Origin: Halichoerus grypus
Taxonomy: Eukaryota; Chordata; Mammalia; Carnivora; Phocidae
DNA: 64,000 bases
Direction of reading: 5' to 3'
Assembly (NCBI RefSeq): GCF_964656455.1
Contig: NC_135712.1
Coordinates: 69,941,239 to 70,005,238, forward strand
Made by a program: the position numbers and the translations under genes. The notes below the pieces were generated by a model. It had not been told where the DNA came from, made no database searches, and saw only the letters and a program-made list of their open reading frames with translations. Each line of letters begins with the position of its first letter. Within the stretch, counting starts at the first letter, position 1. Shown here one piece after another: positions 12,919 to 23,950 of this stretch.

Positions 12919-13118
12919 TTTTTTAAAGATTTATTTATTTATATGAGAGAGAGAGAGAGAGCAGGGGGAGGGGAAGAGGGAGAGGGAGAGAGAATCCTCA
13001 AGCAGACTTCTTGCTCAGTGAGGAGCCCAACACGGGGCTTGATCCCATGACCCTGAGATCATGACCTGAGCTGAAACTAAGAGTCGGATGCTCAACCGAC
13101 TGAGCCACCCAGGTGCCC
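12919..13118 (-). mobile_element. Can-SINE abutting somatomedin-B exon 2
   Basis: Ends CCACCCAGGTGCCCC, 36 bp before the exon 2 acceptor. Confidence 0.88.
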
Positions 13119-13154
13119 CTACATCTGTCTCTTTTAAATGTCCCTTTTTCTCAG

Positions 13155-13289
13155 GCAGCTGTTCCCAACCCCAGCCCCTCTGCTGCCTTGGAACAGATCA
13201 CCACTGCAAGAGAGGAAGCTGCTACTGTGATGAATTCTGCCACGTGGCATCAGACTGCTGCCCAGACCACCATGCCCTCTGCAACCTGG
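13155..13289 (+). CDS. Somatomedin-B secreted protein, exon 2 (SMB domain)
   Basis: This symmetrical phase 1-1 exon of 135 nt encodes residues 24-68. The cysteine order is C-x6-CC-x6-C-x4-C-x-C-x3-C-x5-CC-x6-C, with the core motif CYCDEFC followed by DCCPDHHALC. The C-x-C-D-x-x-C ... CCPD pattern is the hallmark of somatomedin-B domains. Two extra cysteines (ten rather than eight) make it look more like the TINAG-type variant than vitronectin. The acceptor is CTCAG|GCAGC and the donor CTGG|GTAACT. A single exon holding the whole module is typical of this domain. Confidence 0.88.
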
Positions 13290-13777
13290 GTAACTCACAT
13301 GCTCATGCTCATGCTCCTTCCCAGCCCCTGCAGAGCTGGATGCTGTGATGGACAGAGGAAAGCCCACTCTATGTACCTCAGATCAAGGCCAGGATGTGAA
13401 CTGGATGGCTCCTGAGGTCCCTGACAATCCTGAGATCCTTGCATTTTGTCCATATCATACCAAAGTGCCTACACATTCCTCCCAGCTTTGTTTCCCCACA
13501 GCTCCTGACCACCTACTGTTCCCCTCTGAGCTACTTTCCCAGATCCCCACAGGGAGAGGTTAAGCTGTTGGTGGTTGGGGATCAGGGTGGGGAGTGGGAT
13601 GATTGGGTTCCACCTAACTGCCCTTTCATTTCTTGCAATATAGATGCCTCTTGACCTGACCTATGTAGACTTTTGAGGGAACACAGGAGTCTACAGAGAG
13701 GGGCGAAGGATGTTAAGCAGCAGGAGGGGGTGTGGGAATCAGGGATGAGGACAGGAGCTTTCACTCGTGTTTCTCAG
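13290..13777 (+). other. Intron 2 of the somatomedin-B gene
   Basis: A 488 bp GT-AG intron. It contains an alternative acceptor (CCCCACAG at about 13502) that would read 20 codons before a stop, but similarity favours exon 3 at 13,778. Confidence 0.65.
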
Positions 13778-13872
13778 CTTCTCAGAATACCAAGATGGTG
13801 CTGCAGCTGGTGCTGAGGATGGAGAACGCCCCAAGCCCCGCGAGACGCAATCTAGACCGGATGCAGAGCATA
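13778..13872 (+). CDS. Somatomedin-B secreted protein, exon 3 (SEA-like tail, part 1)
   Basis: The exon is 95 nt, enters in phase 1 and leaves in phase 0 (AGCATA|GTGAGT). It encodes residues 69-100, including MVLQLVLRMENAPSPARR and then a predicted helix. The acceptor TGTTTCTCAG at 13777 is the one that keeps phase with exon 2. A competing AG at 13785 would shift the frame. The beta-strand, acidic/proline turn, then helix order matches the equivalent MUC20 exon (92 nt, also phase 1 to 0). Confidence 0.78.
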
Positions 13873-14344
13873 GTGAGTGTTCTAGAGGTTCTCCCAGAAG
13901 GGGTGGTGACAACCTGCTCCTGCCTCCCTGGCCTCCAGGCCCCAAAGTCAAGGAACAACTACCAAGCAGGAAAAGAGACCTGAGCTGGGGCAGAGCTCCA
14001 TGACAACATTGGTTTTAGGGCTAGGAGCCATGGTTCCTGACCATGGACACTGACACTTGAATTTCATGTAATTTTCATGTGACTTTGACTTTTTGACTTT
14101 TTTCAACCACTCAAAAATGTAAAAAGCATTCTTAACTTGTGAGCTGTACCATAAAACCTGCAGTAAGTCAGATTCGGTCCATGACTGTGGTTTGCTGCTC
14201 TCTGCATCATATCTAAATCACCCTTCCTTCTCTATTTGTCTCCTGTGCCCTGGCTTCAGCCCTAACTTGTCCAGCGCTTTCTGCCCAGCACTGGGCCAGA
14301 GGCCTTGGCCCCTGCTCTACTATATTGTGAGCACTGGGCGGGAA

Positions 14345-14480
14345 GGAGGGCAGTATGGTACAATGGAAGGAGCACGGACTTGGGAGCCAGAAAGACCTGG
14401 GTTCGAATCCTGTCTCCATTTATTCCCTGGGTGACCTGAAGTACCTCCTTCCCACTTCCCTGTCCTCACCTGTGTCCTAG
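14345..14480 (+). repeat. MIR
   Basis: GAGCACGGACTTGGGAGCCA and CCTGGGTTCGAATCCTGTCT match the tRNA-derived MIR head. It lies in intron 3 of the somatomedin-B gene. Confidence 0.7.
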
Positions 14481-14606
14481 ACCTTGCCTTGTAGTGAGAG
14501 CTGCTGCTCAAGGGCCCTGGTCGATGTATAACAAGACATTAGCTGTTATTTGGGGCCATGCAAAGAAGCTGAAGAGGGTGCAGGTCTTTTCTTCCTGCTC
14601 ACTTAG

Positions 14607-14684
14607 GTCCAGCAGCTTCTCCAAACCAGCCTCCCAGGGACGCCCTTCTCCATCTCCATGAAGGGAATCAAGAAGAGAGCCTGA
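14607..14684 (+). CDS. Somatomedin-B secreted protein, exon 4 (SEA-like tail, part 2, stop)
   Basis: The exon follows acceptor CTCACTTAG, enters in phase 0 and encodes 25 residues beginning VQQLLQTSLPGTPF and ending GIKKRA before TGA (14682-14684). The amphipathic start continues the helix of exon 3 and the end is a short strand plus a basic C-terminus. The last exon of MUC20 has the same layout (22 residues, ending RIRRG). Confidence 0.75.
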   Translation, partial: VQQLLQTSLPGTPFSISMKGIKKRA

Positions 14685-14830
14685 CATCTCCCGTGAAGCT
14701 CCTCCCTGCCCCGCCCCCCGGCCTGCTGGAGCCTCATCCCTGGACCCGGTGTGCTTGTCTCTTGGTTTCTATCCTGCGTGCTTCCACATTGGCTCAACCA
14801 GAGGAAAACGGAAATCTGCAATTGCTGTAA

Positions 14831-16814
14831 ACACATTTAAATCAGCCATACAGAGTATAGAACATAAATTTGGCTCATGGAATTCATTGTTTGTGGTGGT
14901 TACAATGAATATAACAAACATTTCTTGAAAGCGGCAAATGACAACCTAGTACCCCTTTGGCTAAATGATATCTGCCTCCCTCCTCAATATTCCTTCCCGG
15001 GCACTGTGTCATTGCCGGTAAGTCCCCACATAGCCTGGTCTGAGCCCTGTAGCCTCATGCCCAGCCACTTGTCTTCCCAGGATGAAAAGAGAGGCAGGGG
15101 GATCTTCCTCTGGTGGGTTGGGATTGGCCTCCCGGGAGTTTCCTTTTGTGAGGATTTCAAAGCTCAGGAGGGTGATGCCAGGGGGCTTTGGGGTCTGCTG
15201 AGCCCACCGACTTCTCTCAGACCTCCTCCTCCTCCTGTTCCACGAATCGATCCCTACCCTTCCTGCACTCCAGGCCTCAGGATCTTCTTTTACTTCTCTC
15301 TGTCCCTGACCTTCCTCAGCGAGGAGCTGAGTCTTTCTAGTTCTACTTCACCACAGGGTTCATGTCTCTTCCTTCTATAGTCCCACTGCTGAAGGTCTGG
15401 TGTTGCCAACCATTACTCGAAAACCATCACTGGCTTCCCATTGTCTCCAGAACAAAGATTAGTCTCGCACACATGGCTGCAAAGTCCTCCACAGCAAGGC
15501 CCCAAGGCGCATTTCTGGCTTTATCTCCTGTTAGTCCCCTTCCCCATTTCTATGTTCCAACTAAATGGAATGACCCATTATCCCTGTCCATCCCTCCCTG
15601 TAGGCTTTTGCTCATCTGAACACTGGTTTCTAAGTAAATGCTTATAGCAAAGGAGGTCCTGTCAGAGCCCAGTTATCCGCCAATGGTTCTGTTTTAGCTT
15701 AGTTTCTCTGAAAGCAGAAACTGAATAATTTATTTGGGAACAGAATTCCAAGGAGCAGGGGTGAGGGAAAAGGGAAGTGACACAGAGAATAAGGGAGAGC
15801 CAGCACGAAGACGCATTATCCAGTTGGCCCCGTTATGGCTGACTGGTTGCTTGATCCTGTGGGACCTTCTAAACAGCCATATAAAATGTTTCGGAGAACC
15901 ATCTGTCCTGGGGATGAAATAGCAAGCGTCTGTCCATCGCCCCCCATTCTCGTGGTTTATGGGTTCCTCCACTGGGTGCTAATTCTCTCAGTTCTTTGTT
16001 GCTGGTGTGTGAGAGCGGAGCAGCTCCCAGAAGCATCCCAAGACCTGGTGTCAGGGAAAACCTGGGAGAGAACAAATGGAATGTGGCAAGGCACTGCCCG
16101 TCACTCCTGGAAAGCTGGTCACTGTAGCAGTGGCTGGAATAGGAAGCAAGGCCAAAAGGACTTGGATGGTGCACAAAAGGTGTTCTACCCCCTGGATTTT
16201 GGGAACACAGGCCTCCAGTTCTTCCAACCACAGATTTCTTCTCCTGCCCAGGGACAGAGGAGCCTGGGGGAAGGGACAGCCCTGGGCCTTGAATGGAAGA
16301 ATGCACCTCACACATCCAGAACCTGAGATCTCCCTTCCTTGCTAGGAAGTGCTTTTCAGGTGAGGTTCTGTGGGATGTGGCATCTCCAGTTGTGATCGTC
16401 CCGTGGGTCTCATAGAGAGCCTAAAGATGCTGATTTGTGGGCTCTTTTCCCTCTCTTCACTCAGTGCTTATTTTCCTTCCAAAGTTCCAAAAACTCCATC
16501 TCCTCTTGTTGCTCCTATATCATCCCTTTATCCCAGCCAGGGTGCCCATAGTTAAGTTTATCCAAACTGAAGGGACAATTTCCGAGACGTTCCAACACTG
16601 TACAGATCCCTATCTAGCTGAGTATGCATGTGTGTGCATATGCGCATGCATATTTCATTTCTATCTGGCCCTCCATCCTCCCTCCCTGTGTATTCCAAAT
16701 GCTTTCCCTAGGAAAGTCATTTCCCAGGCAGCAGCCTACCACCTGGGAAAAGCCCTGGGAAAACGGAGGCCCTGCATTACAAGCCCACCCTGTAATGCAG
16801 CTTAAAATTAGAAA
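14831..16814 (+). other. Intergenic, with an L2 fragment
   Basis: An L2-like segment occupies about 15,385-15,640. The rest has open frames up to 167 codons that lack splice, composition or similarity support. Confidence 0.5.
15385..15640 (+). mobile_element. L2-like fragment
   Basis: CACTGGCTTCCCATTGTCTC and AAGTCCTCCACAGCAAGGCC resemble L2 3' sequence. Confidence 0.5.
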
Positions 16815-17705
16815 AAGAAATCCACATTCATAAGAATGTCTAAAATTACAAGGACTGATGATACCAGGTGTTGATGAGAATATGGAGGAACTGGAACTCT
16901 CGTATGTTGCTGGTGTAGCGGAAGCTGGTGCAATTGATTTGGAAAACTGTTGGATACAATACAGTGAAGCTAAACACATGTATGCCCAATGACTCAGCAA
17001 TTCCCCTCCTAGGTATGTATACCCAAAACATATGTGACACTGTTTTCTTCAGAATAGTGAAAAAGTGGGCACCTGGGTGGCTTAGTTGCTTAAGCATCTG
17101 CCTTTGGCTCAGGTCATGATCAAGGGTCATGGGATCGAGTACCACTTTGGGCTCTGCTCAGCGGGGAGTCTGCTTCTCCCTCTATCCCTCCCCCTTGCTC
17201 ATGATCTGTCTCTCATTCTCTCTCTCTCAAATAAATAAATAAAATCTTAAAAAAACAAAGAATAGTGAAAAACTGGAAACAATCCAAATATCCATCAGTA
17301 GGAAAATGGATAAATAAATTGTGGTATACTTTATACAATGGAATACTATCTAACAACAAACAAGAATGGAGAACTATTACACGTAACAGCACAGCTGAGT
17401 TTGACAGGCATAATGTTAAGAAAAAGAGGCCAGACACGAAAGAGTATGTATTCATAATTCCATTTGTGTGAAGTTCAAAAATAGGCAGAACTAATCCATG
17501 GTGATAGAGGTAAGAATGATTTTTTGGGGGGAGATATTGACTGGAAGGGAACATGGGGGAGCCTACTGAGGTGCTGAAAATGTCTTCTATCTCTGTCTGA
17601 GTTGTGGATACCTCCTAAGTGTATTCATATGTAAAAATTCATCAAGTTGTAGGCTACTTAGGATTGATGTAGTTTACAATATATAGGTTATACCCTAATA
17701 AAGAG
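16815..17705 (+). mobile_element. Old LINE-1 fragment split by a SINE
   Basis: L1 text such as AAAACTGGAAACAATCCAAA resumes after the SINE at the duplicated GAATAGTGAAAAA. Confidence 0.75.
17065..17259 (+). mobile_element. Can-SINE with target-site duplication
   Basis: Flanked by GAATAGTGAAAAA at about 17052 and 17260. Confidence 0.88.
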
Positions 17706-18637
17706 ATGAATGAACAAATAGACAGAGGGCTCCCTGGAGTTTCCTATATTATAACCCAAGGAATAGGGGTTAGGGTGGGAAGGGCCCATTCTCAGGTCCT
17801 TGCAAATTTAGATGATTCTCACACCTCTTCTGTGGTAATCTGCCTGACAGGATCTCATCTAAACAATCTGTGCATACTCAACATTTTGAACTTGTAGGGA
17901 CACATTTGGACCCCCAGAGTTGATATAAAAATACTTTAAAGTAGAAAATTTGGAGCTACAGAAGATGTAGAAAGAAACATTATCTGAACTTCTCTTAACT
18001 GACTAAAGCAGAACTTTCCGAAAATATAGCTGCCACTAAAATCTCCCTCTGAGTGATTTTCTAACCCATTCAGCTGCCATAGAGACAGACTGCCTAATAG
18101 AACCTTCCATACCTTCCCAGGGAAACCCTAAGCCCCTCACCCCTTCCACTCCTACTCCTTCATTACCTTTGATATATAAACCTTGATCTCCAGTTATTCT
18201 GTGAGTTACTGAATACTGAGCAACTTCCTGGGGCCCATGTCAATAAACTTGTTCTTTTCTCCTGTTTATCTGTTCTCAATTAATTTGCAGGCCCTCAATC
18301 ACTGGACCCAAGTTGGAGGAAAAAAAGGCTTTTCTTCCCAACAAACACAGAACAACTTAGCTATGGCCTATGGAGCTAGGCTATAACTCAGTGGTCTAGC
18401 AGATTTACGACCTTGTATTTCAAGGACATTTGACCAAGTTGACTCTTTTATCAGACTCTGGGCAGGCTGGTGCTTTGGGCTTTCCTTGATAACCCTTGTT
18501 CTGAATCAGATTCATCCCTACAATATGCATTGGTTTCATTGTGGGGGGAGGGGTTCTAAATACTCTGATGGAAGAGCCAGACCCAAAGGGCACTGATGAC
18601 AACTCCATCCTTCCAGTTGTTCAAGCTGAAAAGTTTG
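17706..18637 (+). other. Intergenic, no feature recognised
   Basis: Possible LTR-like text around 18,130-18,330 (AATAAACTTGTTCTTTTCTCC). It is too diverged to call. Confidence 0.35.
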
Positions 18638-18776
18638 TTCTTTTTTCTTTTCTTTTTTCTTTTTTTTTAAGCAGGCTCTACACCCAGCGTGGGGCTTAAA
18701 CTCACAACCCTGGATCAAGACCTGAGCTGAGATTAAGAATCAGGTGCTTAACCGACTGAGCCACCCAGGCACCCTG
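18638..18776 (-). mobile_element. Short Can-SINE variant
   Basis: AGCAGGCTCTACACCCAGCG then the usual head in reverse. The CT-rich body is missing, so this is a shorter subfamily. Confidence 0.75.
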
Positions 18777-18784
18777 AGAAGTTT

Positions 18785-19560
18785 ATACTTATTCTTGACT
18801 TCTGTTTCTTTGACATCCCTCATCAATCTGGCAGGAAATCATGTGAACTCTATTTTCAAAATATATCCAGAATCTTACCAATTCCCACCATGTCCTCTGC
18901 TACCCCTACAGTCAGAGCCACCCTCATCTCTTGCCTGGACTAGGGAAAAAGGCTCCCATTCTTAGCACAGCTGCCAGAGTGATCCTTCTAAAATTAGATC
19001 CCATCACTCCTCTGCTAAAAAAAACCTCCCCAGGATGGTTCCCACCTCACTCAGAGTACCAGCCCCAAGGCTGGCAAGGCCCTTTATCACCTACCCCCCA
19101 TCAATCTGTCCCCCTACCTCCCAACTCTGCCCCCTAGCATGGCTCCGGTCACACAAGCCCTTTGGTGCTCCTTGAGCTTGATCCTGCCTTAAGCCCCTGG
19201 ATCTTTCTCTAGCAGTTCCCACTGCTTGGAATGCTCTTTCCCAGGTATCCACCTGGCTAACTTTCTCACCAATTTCAGCTCATTGCTCAGATCTCACCAT
19301 GTTATTTAGCAAGCAAACTGCACCTCCCCCTGCCCTCCCCCAATACCAGGTTCTTCTTGTCTTTTTTCCTTCTTTTTCCCATAGTATTCATCCGTACATA
19401 ATTCACTTATTTATTGTGTCTATTGCTTGCCATCTCTCTTCACTAGGAAGTTAGTTCCATGAGGTCAGGGACCTATTGTACTCAGTGACATATTCCAAAT
19501 GCCTAGAACAGCAGCCACCATATAGTAGGTGCTCCATATACGTTTGTTAAGTTAACAAAA
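18785..19560 (+). mobile_element. L2 3' portion
   Basis: TTATTGTGTCTATTGCTTGC, GAGGTCAGGGACC and ATAGTAGGTGCTCCATA follow the L2 3' end closely. Confidence 0.65.
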
Positions 19561-20006
19561 CCAGCCTCTGATGTTCATTCAGGATGAGAGCTGAGGTTTG
19601 GCTGGGAAGGAAAAAAAAAGGTCCAGAAACTTTCTGGATTCGATTATTATGGCTCCAGGGCCAACAGTCATGTGCTCAGGCTTGGAAATTCCCCCCCGCC
19701 CCTGGACAAAATCCAGCAAACCCAGGGAAGTATTCAGCCAGGCTTCGCTGCCAGTGGGTTCCTAGTGAGATCCCATCATAGGCAACTGGGCTGGAGCTGA
19801 GCTGTTGATCACTTAAATGATGACAAGAGAAAGGAAATGGTGAGGAGAAGTCCGTGGTGGGCAAGAGAATGGCGCCCGGAATACTTCAGTCTGTGGATTA
19901 AGCCACTGGTTGCTGGAATGAGGAAGTCTCTCTCCCAGCCCAGGTGGGGCAGAGAAGCAGCCCAGGAGGGGAGGGACATGGCGGAAAGGAGCTGCAGGCT
20001 TGCTTG

Positions 20007-20055
<49 letters not shown>

Positions 20056-21310
20056 TTTCTCTTTCTTTCTTCCTCTTTCTTTCTTTCCTTCTTTCTTCAT
20101 TCCTGTGACTTCTTTATTTTATAACTGGAAGTGTGTACCCCTTACTTCCTTCTTTACCCACACCCCCATCTGCCTCTCCTCTGGCCACCACCAGTTTGTT
20201 CTCTGTATTTATTTAAGAGTTCTGGGGTTTTTTGCTGGAGTTTCTTCCGTCTTCTCTAGGGGGACGCCCTACACTGGATCGCACACACTCATGTTACTAG
20301 ACAGGCCAAACAGACTTCAGGTCGTTGCTGTGGCCCCCAGGGTCTCCTTTCCTCACCGGAAACTCCCCAAGGGGAAATCCATCCTCCCATTTGATAAAGT
20401 GAAGGATTTAGGTTGAATGGGAAGGTGGAAGGGCTCAGCCTGTCAGGGGTACTCTACAGATCAATGGTGTAGTTGGAACCGGGGTTCAAGATCTCGGACT
20501 CAGCATGCTGGGCAGTGTCCCAGGTGGACCCCCTCAGCCTCTTCTCACAGAGTCTTCCCCCATGTTCTGGAATGACTCCCTCCTTCTAGGCAGCAAAGTT
20601 CTTTATCCCAGCGCAGGGTGAAGTTCTAGAAGACAGTGTCTCACACCCAAATGCAGAACCTCAGACTGCGTTGCCAAGAGGACCTTGTTGATGGAAACCC
20701 AGAGAAGGCAAATAACTTGTCCAAAATCACACAGTTCCTGGGCCACAGTTAAGGAAGGAGCTGGAAACAGAACTTAGGTTTTCTGATTGCACTTCGAAGT
20801 TCCTTCCAGCAATGGTATTTTGTGATTTCTTGATGCTGATCCACTCTACTCTAGAGTGGCTTTCATCACAAAACTCTGGCCCTGAAATCTCCAAGGTACC
20901 TTGTCCGCCACTGGCCGTGGCCATAACAGCTCATTCCTTGGCCCCTGGAAGGGGTAAAATTCTTTTCTAGGGCATTTGAAAATATATTCTTTAGCCTCAC
21001 TCCCCTTCTTGTGGCCAAATCCCATAAGCTTCCTTAAGTCATTGCCCTCACACTTCCCTCCTCCCAGGCCCTGTGACTCTGTCCTGCACACCTACACTTT
21101 CCCTTCTCCCAGCCAGTGCCTTCCCCATCCCGCCTTCCACTCTGGCTCTGGACGTGGTCCTGACCCTGACAGGGACGCAGAATCACAGGAATCGTTGGAA
21201 AGACATTAGAGATCAGAGTCCTGCTCCACCCTGTGTCCTGCAGACCTTGGGGGGGCTGTCCCTTCTCTCTATCGCTTGAGGATCAGGGTAAATGCCAGGG
21301 TTCTCACTTA
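19561..21310 (+). other. Intergenic, mostly unassigned
   Basis: Contains the TTTC microsatellite at 19,999-20,098. I see nothing else that can be supported. Confidence 0.5.
19999..20098 (+). repeat. TTTC tetranucleotide microsatellite
   Basis: About 13 pure units, followed by imperfect TTTC/TTCC units. The long open frames over it are composition artefacts. Confidence 0.93.
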
Positions 21311-21430
21311 TTTATTTTAAAATTTTATTTATTTATTTTAGCGGGGGGAGGGAGAGACAGAAGGAGAGCCAGTCCTAAGCAGTCTGCACGCCGAGCGCAG
21401 AGCCCAACATGGGGCTCCATCTCACGACCT
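21311..21430 (-). mobile_element. Partial Can-SINE
   Basis: Tail and body without the tRNA head. Confidence 0.65.
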
Positions 21431-21439
21431 GTGGGCTCT

Positions 21440-21665
21440 CATTTATTGAGCACCTCGGATGTATGTGTATTCCATGAGCAACCAGTACGTAACAGGCACT
21501 GTGTAAGAGCTTTACTCTCTCGTGTGATCCTCACAAAACAGCCCAGCAAGGTAAGGATGATGCCCATTTTATAGATCAGGAAGTTGAGCTTCAGAAATGT
21601 TCTTTAATTTGCCCTAGATCACAGAGCTAATAAAGGCTAGGATTAGAAATGAAACCCAGGTCTAC
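21440..21665 (-). repeat. MIR
   Basis: CCCATTTTATAGATCAGGAA and CAGAGCTAATAAAGGCTAGG match a reversed MIR. Confidence 0.65.
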
Positions 21666-21983
21666 TGAACTAAAAGCCTAAGTCCCATGCACAGGGGTGG
21701 GGGGAGGAGGAAGGGTTGTAGAAAGGGGGGAAATGTGAAACACCATCTTCCCTGGCCTCCCCGGCTGCAGGACTGAGGGGGTGAATATCACCGTGGAAAT
21801 GATTCCACATCTTACCATCAAACTCCTCCAAACCTCCAGAGAGGAGAGGCCACTGGGCCGGGAGTGGGCAGGAGGGTTAGCTTGCTGACAGCCCTTGACA
21901 TTCACCCTGCCAGCTCTCAGCCTGTGCATTTGTGATTACCTGGCTGCATTCTGGAAACTATCCAGTCACACCAAGGCAGGTGG

Positions 21984-21991
21984 CCCGCCCC
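21984..21991 (+). promoter_or_regulatory. GC box upstream of MUC20
   Basis: CCCGCCCC lies about 90 bp before the MUC20 start and resembles an Sp1 site. No TATA box is evident nearby. Its role is inferred from position only. Confidence 0.25.
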
Positions 21992-22080
21992 TCCTCCCTG
22001 GATTGAGGAAGCAGGAAAAGGTGGCAGTGCGAGGCAGTGGGCAGACGTGCTGGGCGATGGTGGCTGGAGCTCCCCCGAGG

Positions 22081-22153
22081 ATGGGCTTTCTCTGGGGCTT
22101 GGCTCTGCCCCTTTTCTTCTGCTGGGAGGCTGGGGCCCCCAGGAGCTCTGCAG
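22081..22153 (+). CDS. MUC20: MUC20 exon 1 (signal peptide)
   Basis: The exon encodes MGFLWGLALPLFFCWEAG and ends SSA plus one base (donor GCAG|GTAAGG, phase 1). It matches the human signal peptide closely. An in-frame upstream ATG at 22057, also in a reasonable context, would add eight residues (MVAGAPPR). The 22081 start was chosen because it aligns with the human initiator. Confidence 0.9.
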
Positions 22154-22639
22154 GTAAGGAGGTGGGGGCTTCTCTCCTGACAGAGCGCTGGGTGTGAGTT
22201 TCTGCACCAGCAACCCTCTGGCGTTAATTGCAATTAACCGTAAAGCTACATCTGAAGTATTCTCCTGTTGTTGATAAATGGTATGCAAATGGCAGTGTGT
22301 CAGCTGCCCCACATCTGACGCCTCGGTCCTTAGAATGAGTGATGTCCTGGTGCGGTGACTGTGGGTTTGTCTTTCTGTGTGGGATGGAGGGGGGGCAATG
22401 GAGGCGGAGGAGTGCAAGGGGCCAGGGGGGTACCCGCTGGGGATAAATCTGACTAAAACCAAAGAAAATCCTCCAAGTTTATTTCCTAGCCCAGATTGCC
22501 TTTAAAAACCAGTTTTTGTGTGTGAAGAGTCTCACAGACTGCTTGGGAGGGGTGGATTCTGAGGGGGGCAGGGCTTTTATAAAAGAAGAGAACTAACATA
22601 GATGTGTCATAGGAAGCGTGCCAAGCTTGGCGCATGCAT

Positions 22640-22856
22640 TGTCTTTTTTTTTTTTTAATAGACTTTTTTTTTTGTAGAGTTCGCAGCAAAATTGAGCAGA
22701 AAGTACAGAGATTCCCATATAACCTCTGTACCTCCCCCCCAGATATAGTCTCTCCTTCTATCAGCATCCTGCATTATCTTTTTTAAAGAAGATTATTTTT
22801 TTAGAGCAGTTTTAGTTTCATGGCAAAATTGAGAGGAAGGTACAGAGATGTCCCAG
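22640..22856 (-). mobile_element. LINE-1-type fragments, duplicated
   Basis: Two adjacent segments share TTGAG-AGAAAGTACAGAGAT-like text. A further relative sits at 38,560-38,760. Confidence 0.5.
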
Positions 22857-22859
22857 GCT

Positions 22860-23225
22860 CTGTCTTTTTTAATCCTCACAATGACCCCATGAGAGAGACA
22901 TGAGTCTTATTCCTACCCACCCCTGCCCCCAGAGGTGATGGGACTGAGGCTTACCAGGATTCAACAAATCACCTGCAAAGCCAGGATTTTATTCTGCATG
23001 CACCTAGCCTCTAGACCACTCTGTCTTCTGTAAGCACTCATGACCTGCCAGGCTTGTGCTGCACGTTTTACATTTAATTTAATTTAATATTCACAACCCT
23101 ACGAAATAGGTACCCTTAGCTCCATTTGAGAGATGAGAAAATGCAGGCTTGGAGCCCGGAGACTTGGCCAGGGTCACATGGTCTGTAGGCAGCAGAGCAG
23201 GGACTCAAACTCAGGGTCCAAAGTA
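22860..23225 (-). repeat. Two MIR remnants
   Basis: AATCCTCACAATGACCCCAT and later ACCCTACGAAATAGGTACCC each begin a reversed MIR. Confidence 0.6.
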
Positions 23226-23814
23226 CACACACCTTCCTCTCTGCCAGTTTGATCTGAGGAAGGGACCGGGAGAGCTGCGACATTCTAGCGCCATACAGGG
23301 CTGGGTAGGCTTTGCTGTTCTTGAGAAGACCTCTGGTGGGCAGGAGACTTGGGTAAGGGCTGTGAGAGTCCCAGGGGGGTGTGAAGAGGCTATGGTTTGG
23401 GAAGCACGATGAGGTTTCACAGCAGGATGATAACACGGGGTTCCTGGAAAAGGCAAAAAATACTTCCGGGGAGGTCGGTGGTCAGATCACAAAAACACCT
23501 GTTTGGGCTTTAGGCTGTGTAGGTTGATGCAGAAAGGCTTTGACTCCACCGTGTGGGGACTGAGGAAGCTCGGAGAAATATCCTGGGCTTTGAAGTGGGG
23601 AGAAGCAAGTATATTCCCGTAAAAGCATGATTTGTGAACAACTAATGAGAGTGGATGCCATGACTCACCCGATCTGCATGTGGGGACAGCCTGCCATTCT
23701 CACCGCATTAAAGAAGGTTGTGTGCTCTCAAGTGCCTCTTGGAGGGGACAAGGCTGTGGAGGGATGCTTAGTGACCCTTGCTGGCTTTGGGATATAAGAC
23801 TTTCCCATTCCCCT

Positions 23815-23950
23815 TCTCCTCTGGTCCTCACCACCACAGCAAGGCAGGTAGGATAACCCTCGTTCACAAGGGAAGCATGGAGAGGTCGGATGACTGGCTT
23901 AGCTGGTCGGAGGCAGAGTCAGGATTTGAACCAGTCAATCACAGGACTCC
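23815..23950 (-). repeat. MIR
   Basis: GGAGGCAGAGTCAGGATTTGAACCAG-like order fits a reversed MIR head. Confidence 0.5.

Larger units (their letters stand above)
8135..13154 (+). other. Intron 1 of the somatomedin-B gene
   Basis: A 5.0 kb intron with GTGAGG donor and TTTTTCTCAG acceptor. It holds an ATTC microsatellite, ancient L1 segments, a SINE with target-site duplications, a pentanucleotide repeat, a probable DNA-transposon remnant and a SINE that ends 36 bp before exon 2. The stretches 8220-9690 and 11350-12210 contain nothing else I can support. Confidence 0.7.
8048..14830 (+). other. Four-exon gene for a small secreted somatomedin-B protein (gene span)
   Basis: Four exons (8065-8134, 13155-13289, 13778-13872, 14607-14684) join in frame, with phases 1, 1 and 0, into 378 nt encoding 125 residues. 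Residues 1-20 are a hydrophobic signal peptide, 25-68 a somatomedin-B-like module with ten cysteines, and 69-125 a tail that looks like the first half of a SEA fold. There is no transmembrane segment, so the product should be secreted. Somatomedin-B domains generally mediate protein-protein contacts (for example vitronectin with PAI-1), but no partner can be inferred here. The gene lies about 7 kb upstream of MUC20 on the same strand and shares its exon plan. I do not know its symbol with confidence. The gene ends are estimates: the start from a TATA-like box at 8018, the end from a weak CATAAA at about 14864 or nearby. Confidence 0.75.

Noticed and set aside
13503..13563. Alternative third exon of the somatomedin-B gene ending in TAA
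   Set aside because: The acceptor CCCCACAG keeps phase, but the 20-codon result has no relation to MUC20, whereas the 13,778 and 14,607 exons match its plan.
15835..16326. Overlapping 148-163 codon open frames on both strands
   Set aside because: Frames of this size on both strands in GC-rich DNA are expected by chance. There is no initiator context or domain.
18130..18330. Possible solitary LTR end (AATAAACTTGTTC)
   Set aside because: It lacks visible LTR ends or a target duplication and is too diverged to call.
19837..20416. Phe/Ser/Leu-rich or Lys/Glu-rich open frames
   Set aside because: They are translations of the TTTC microsatellite.
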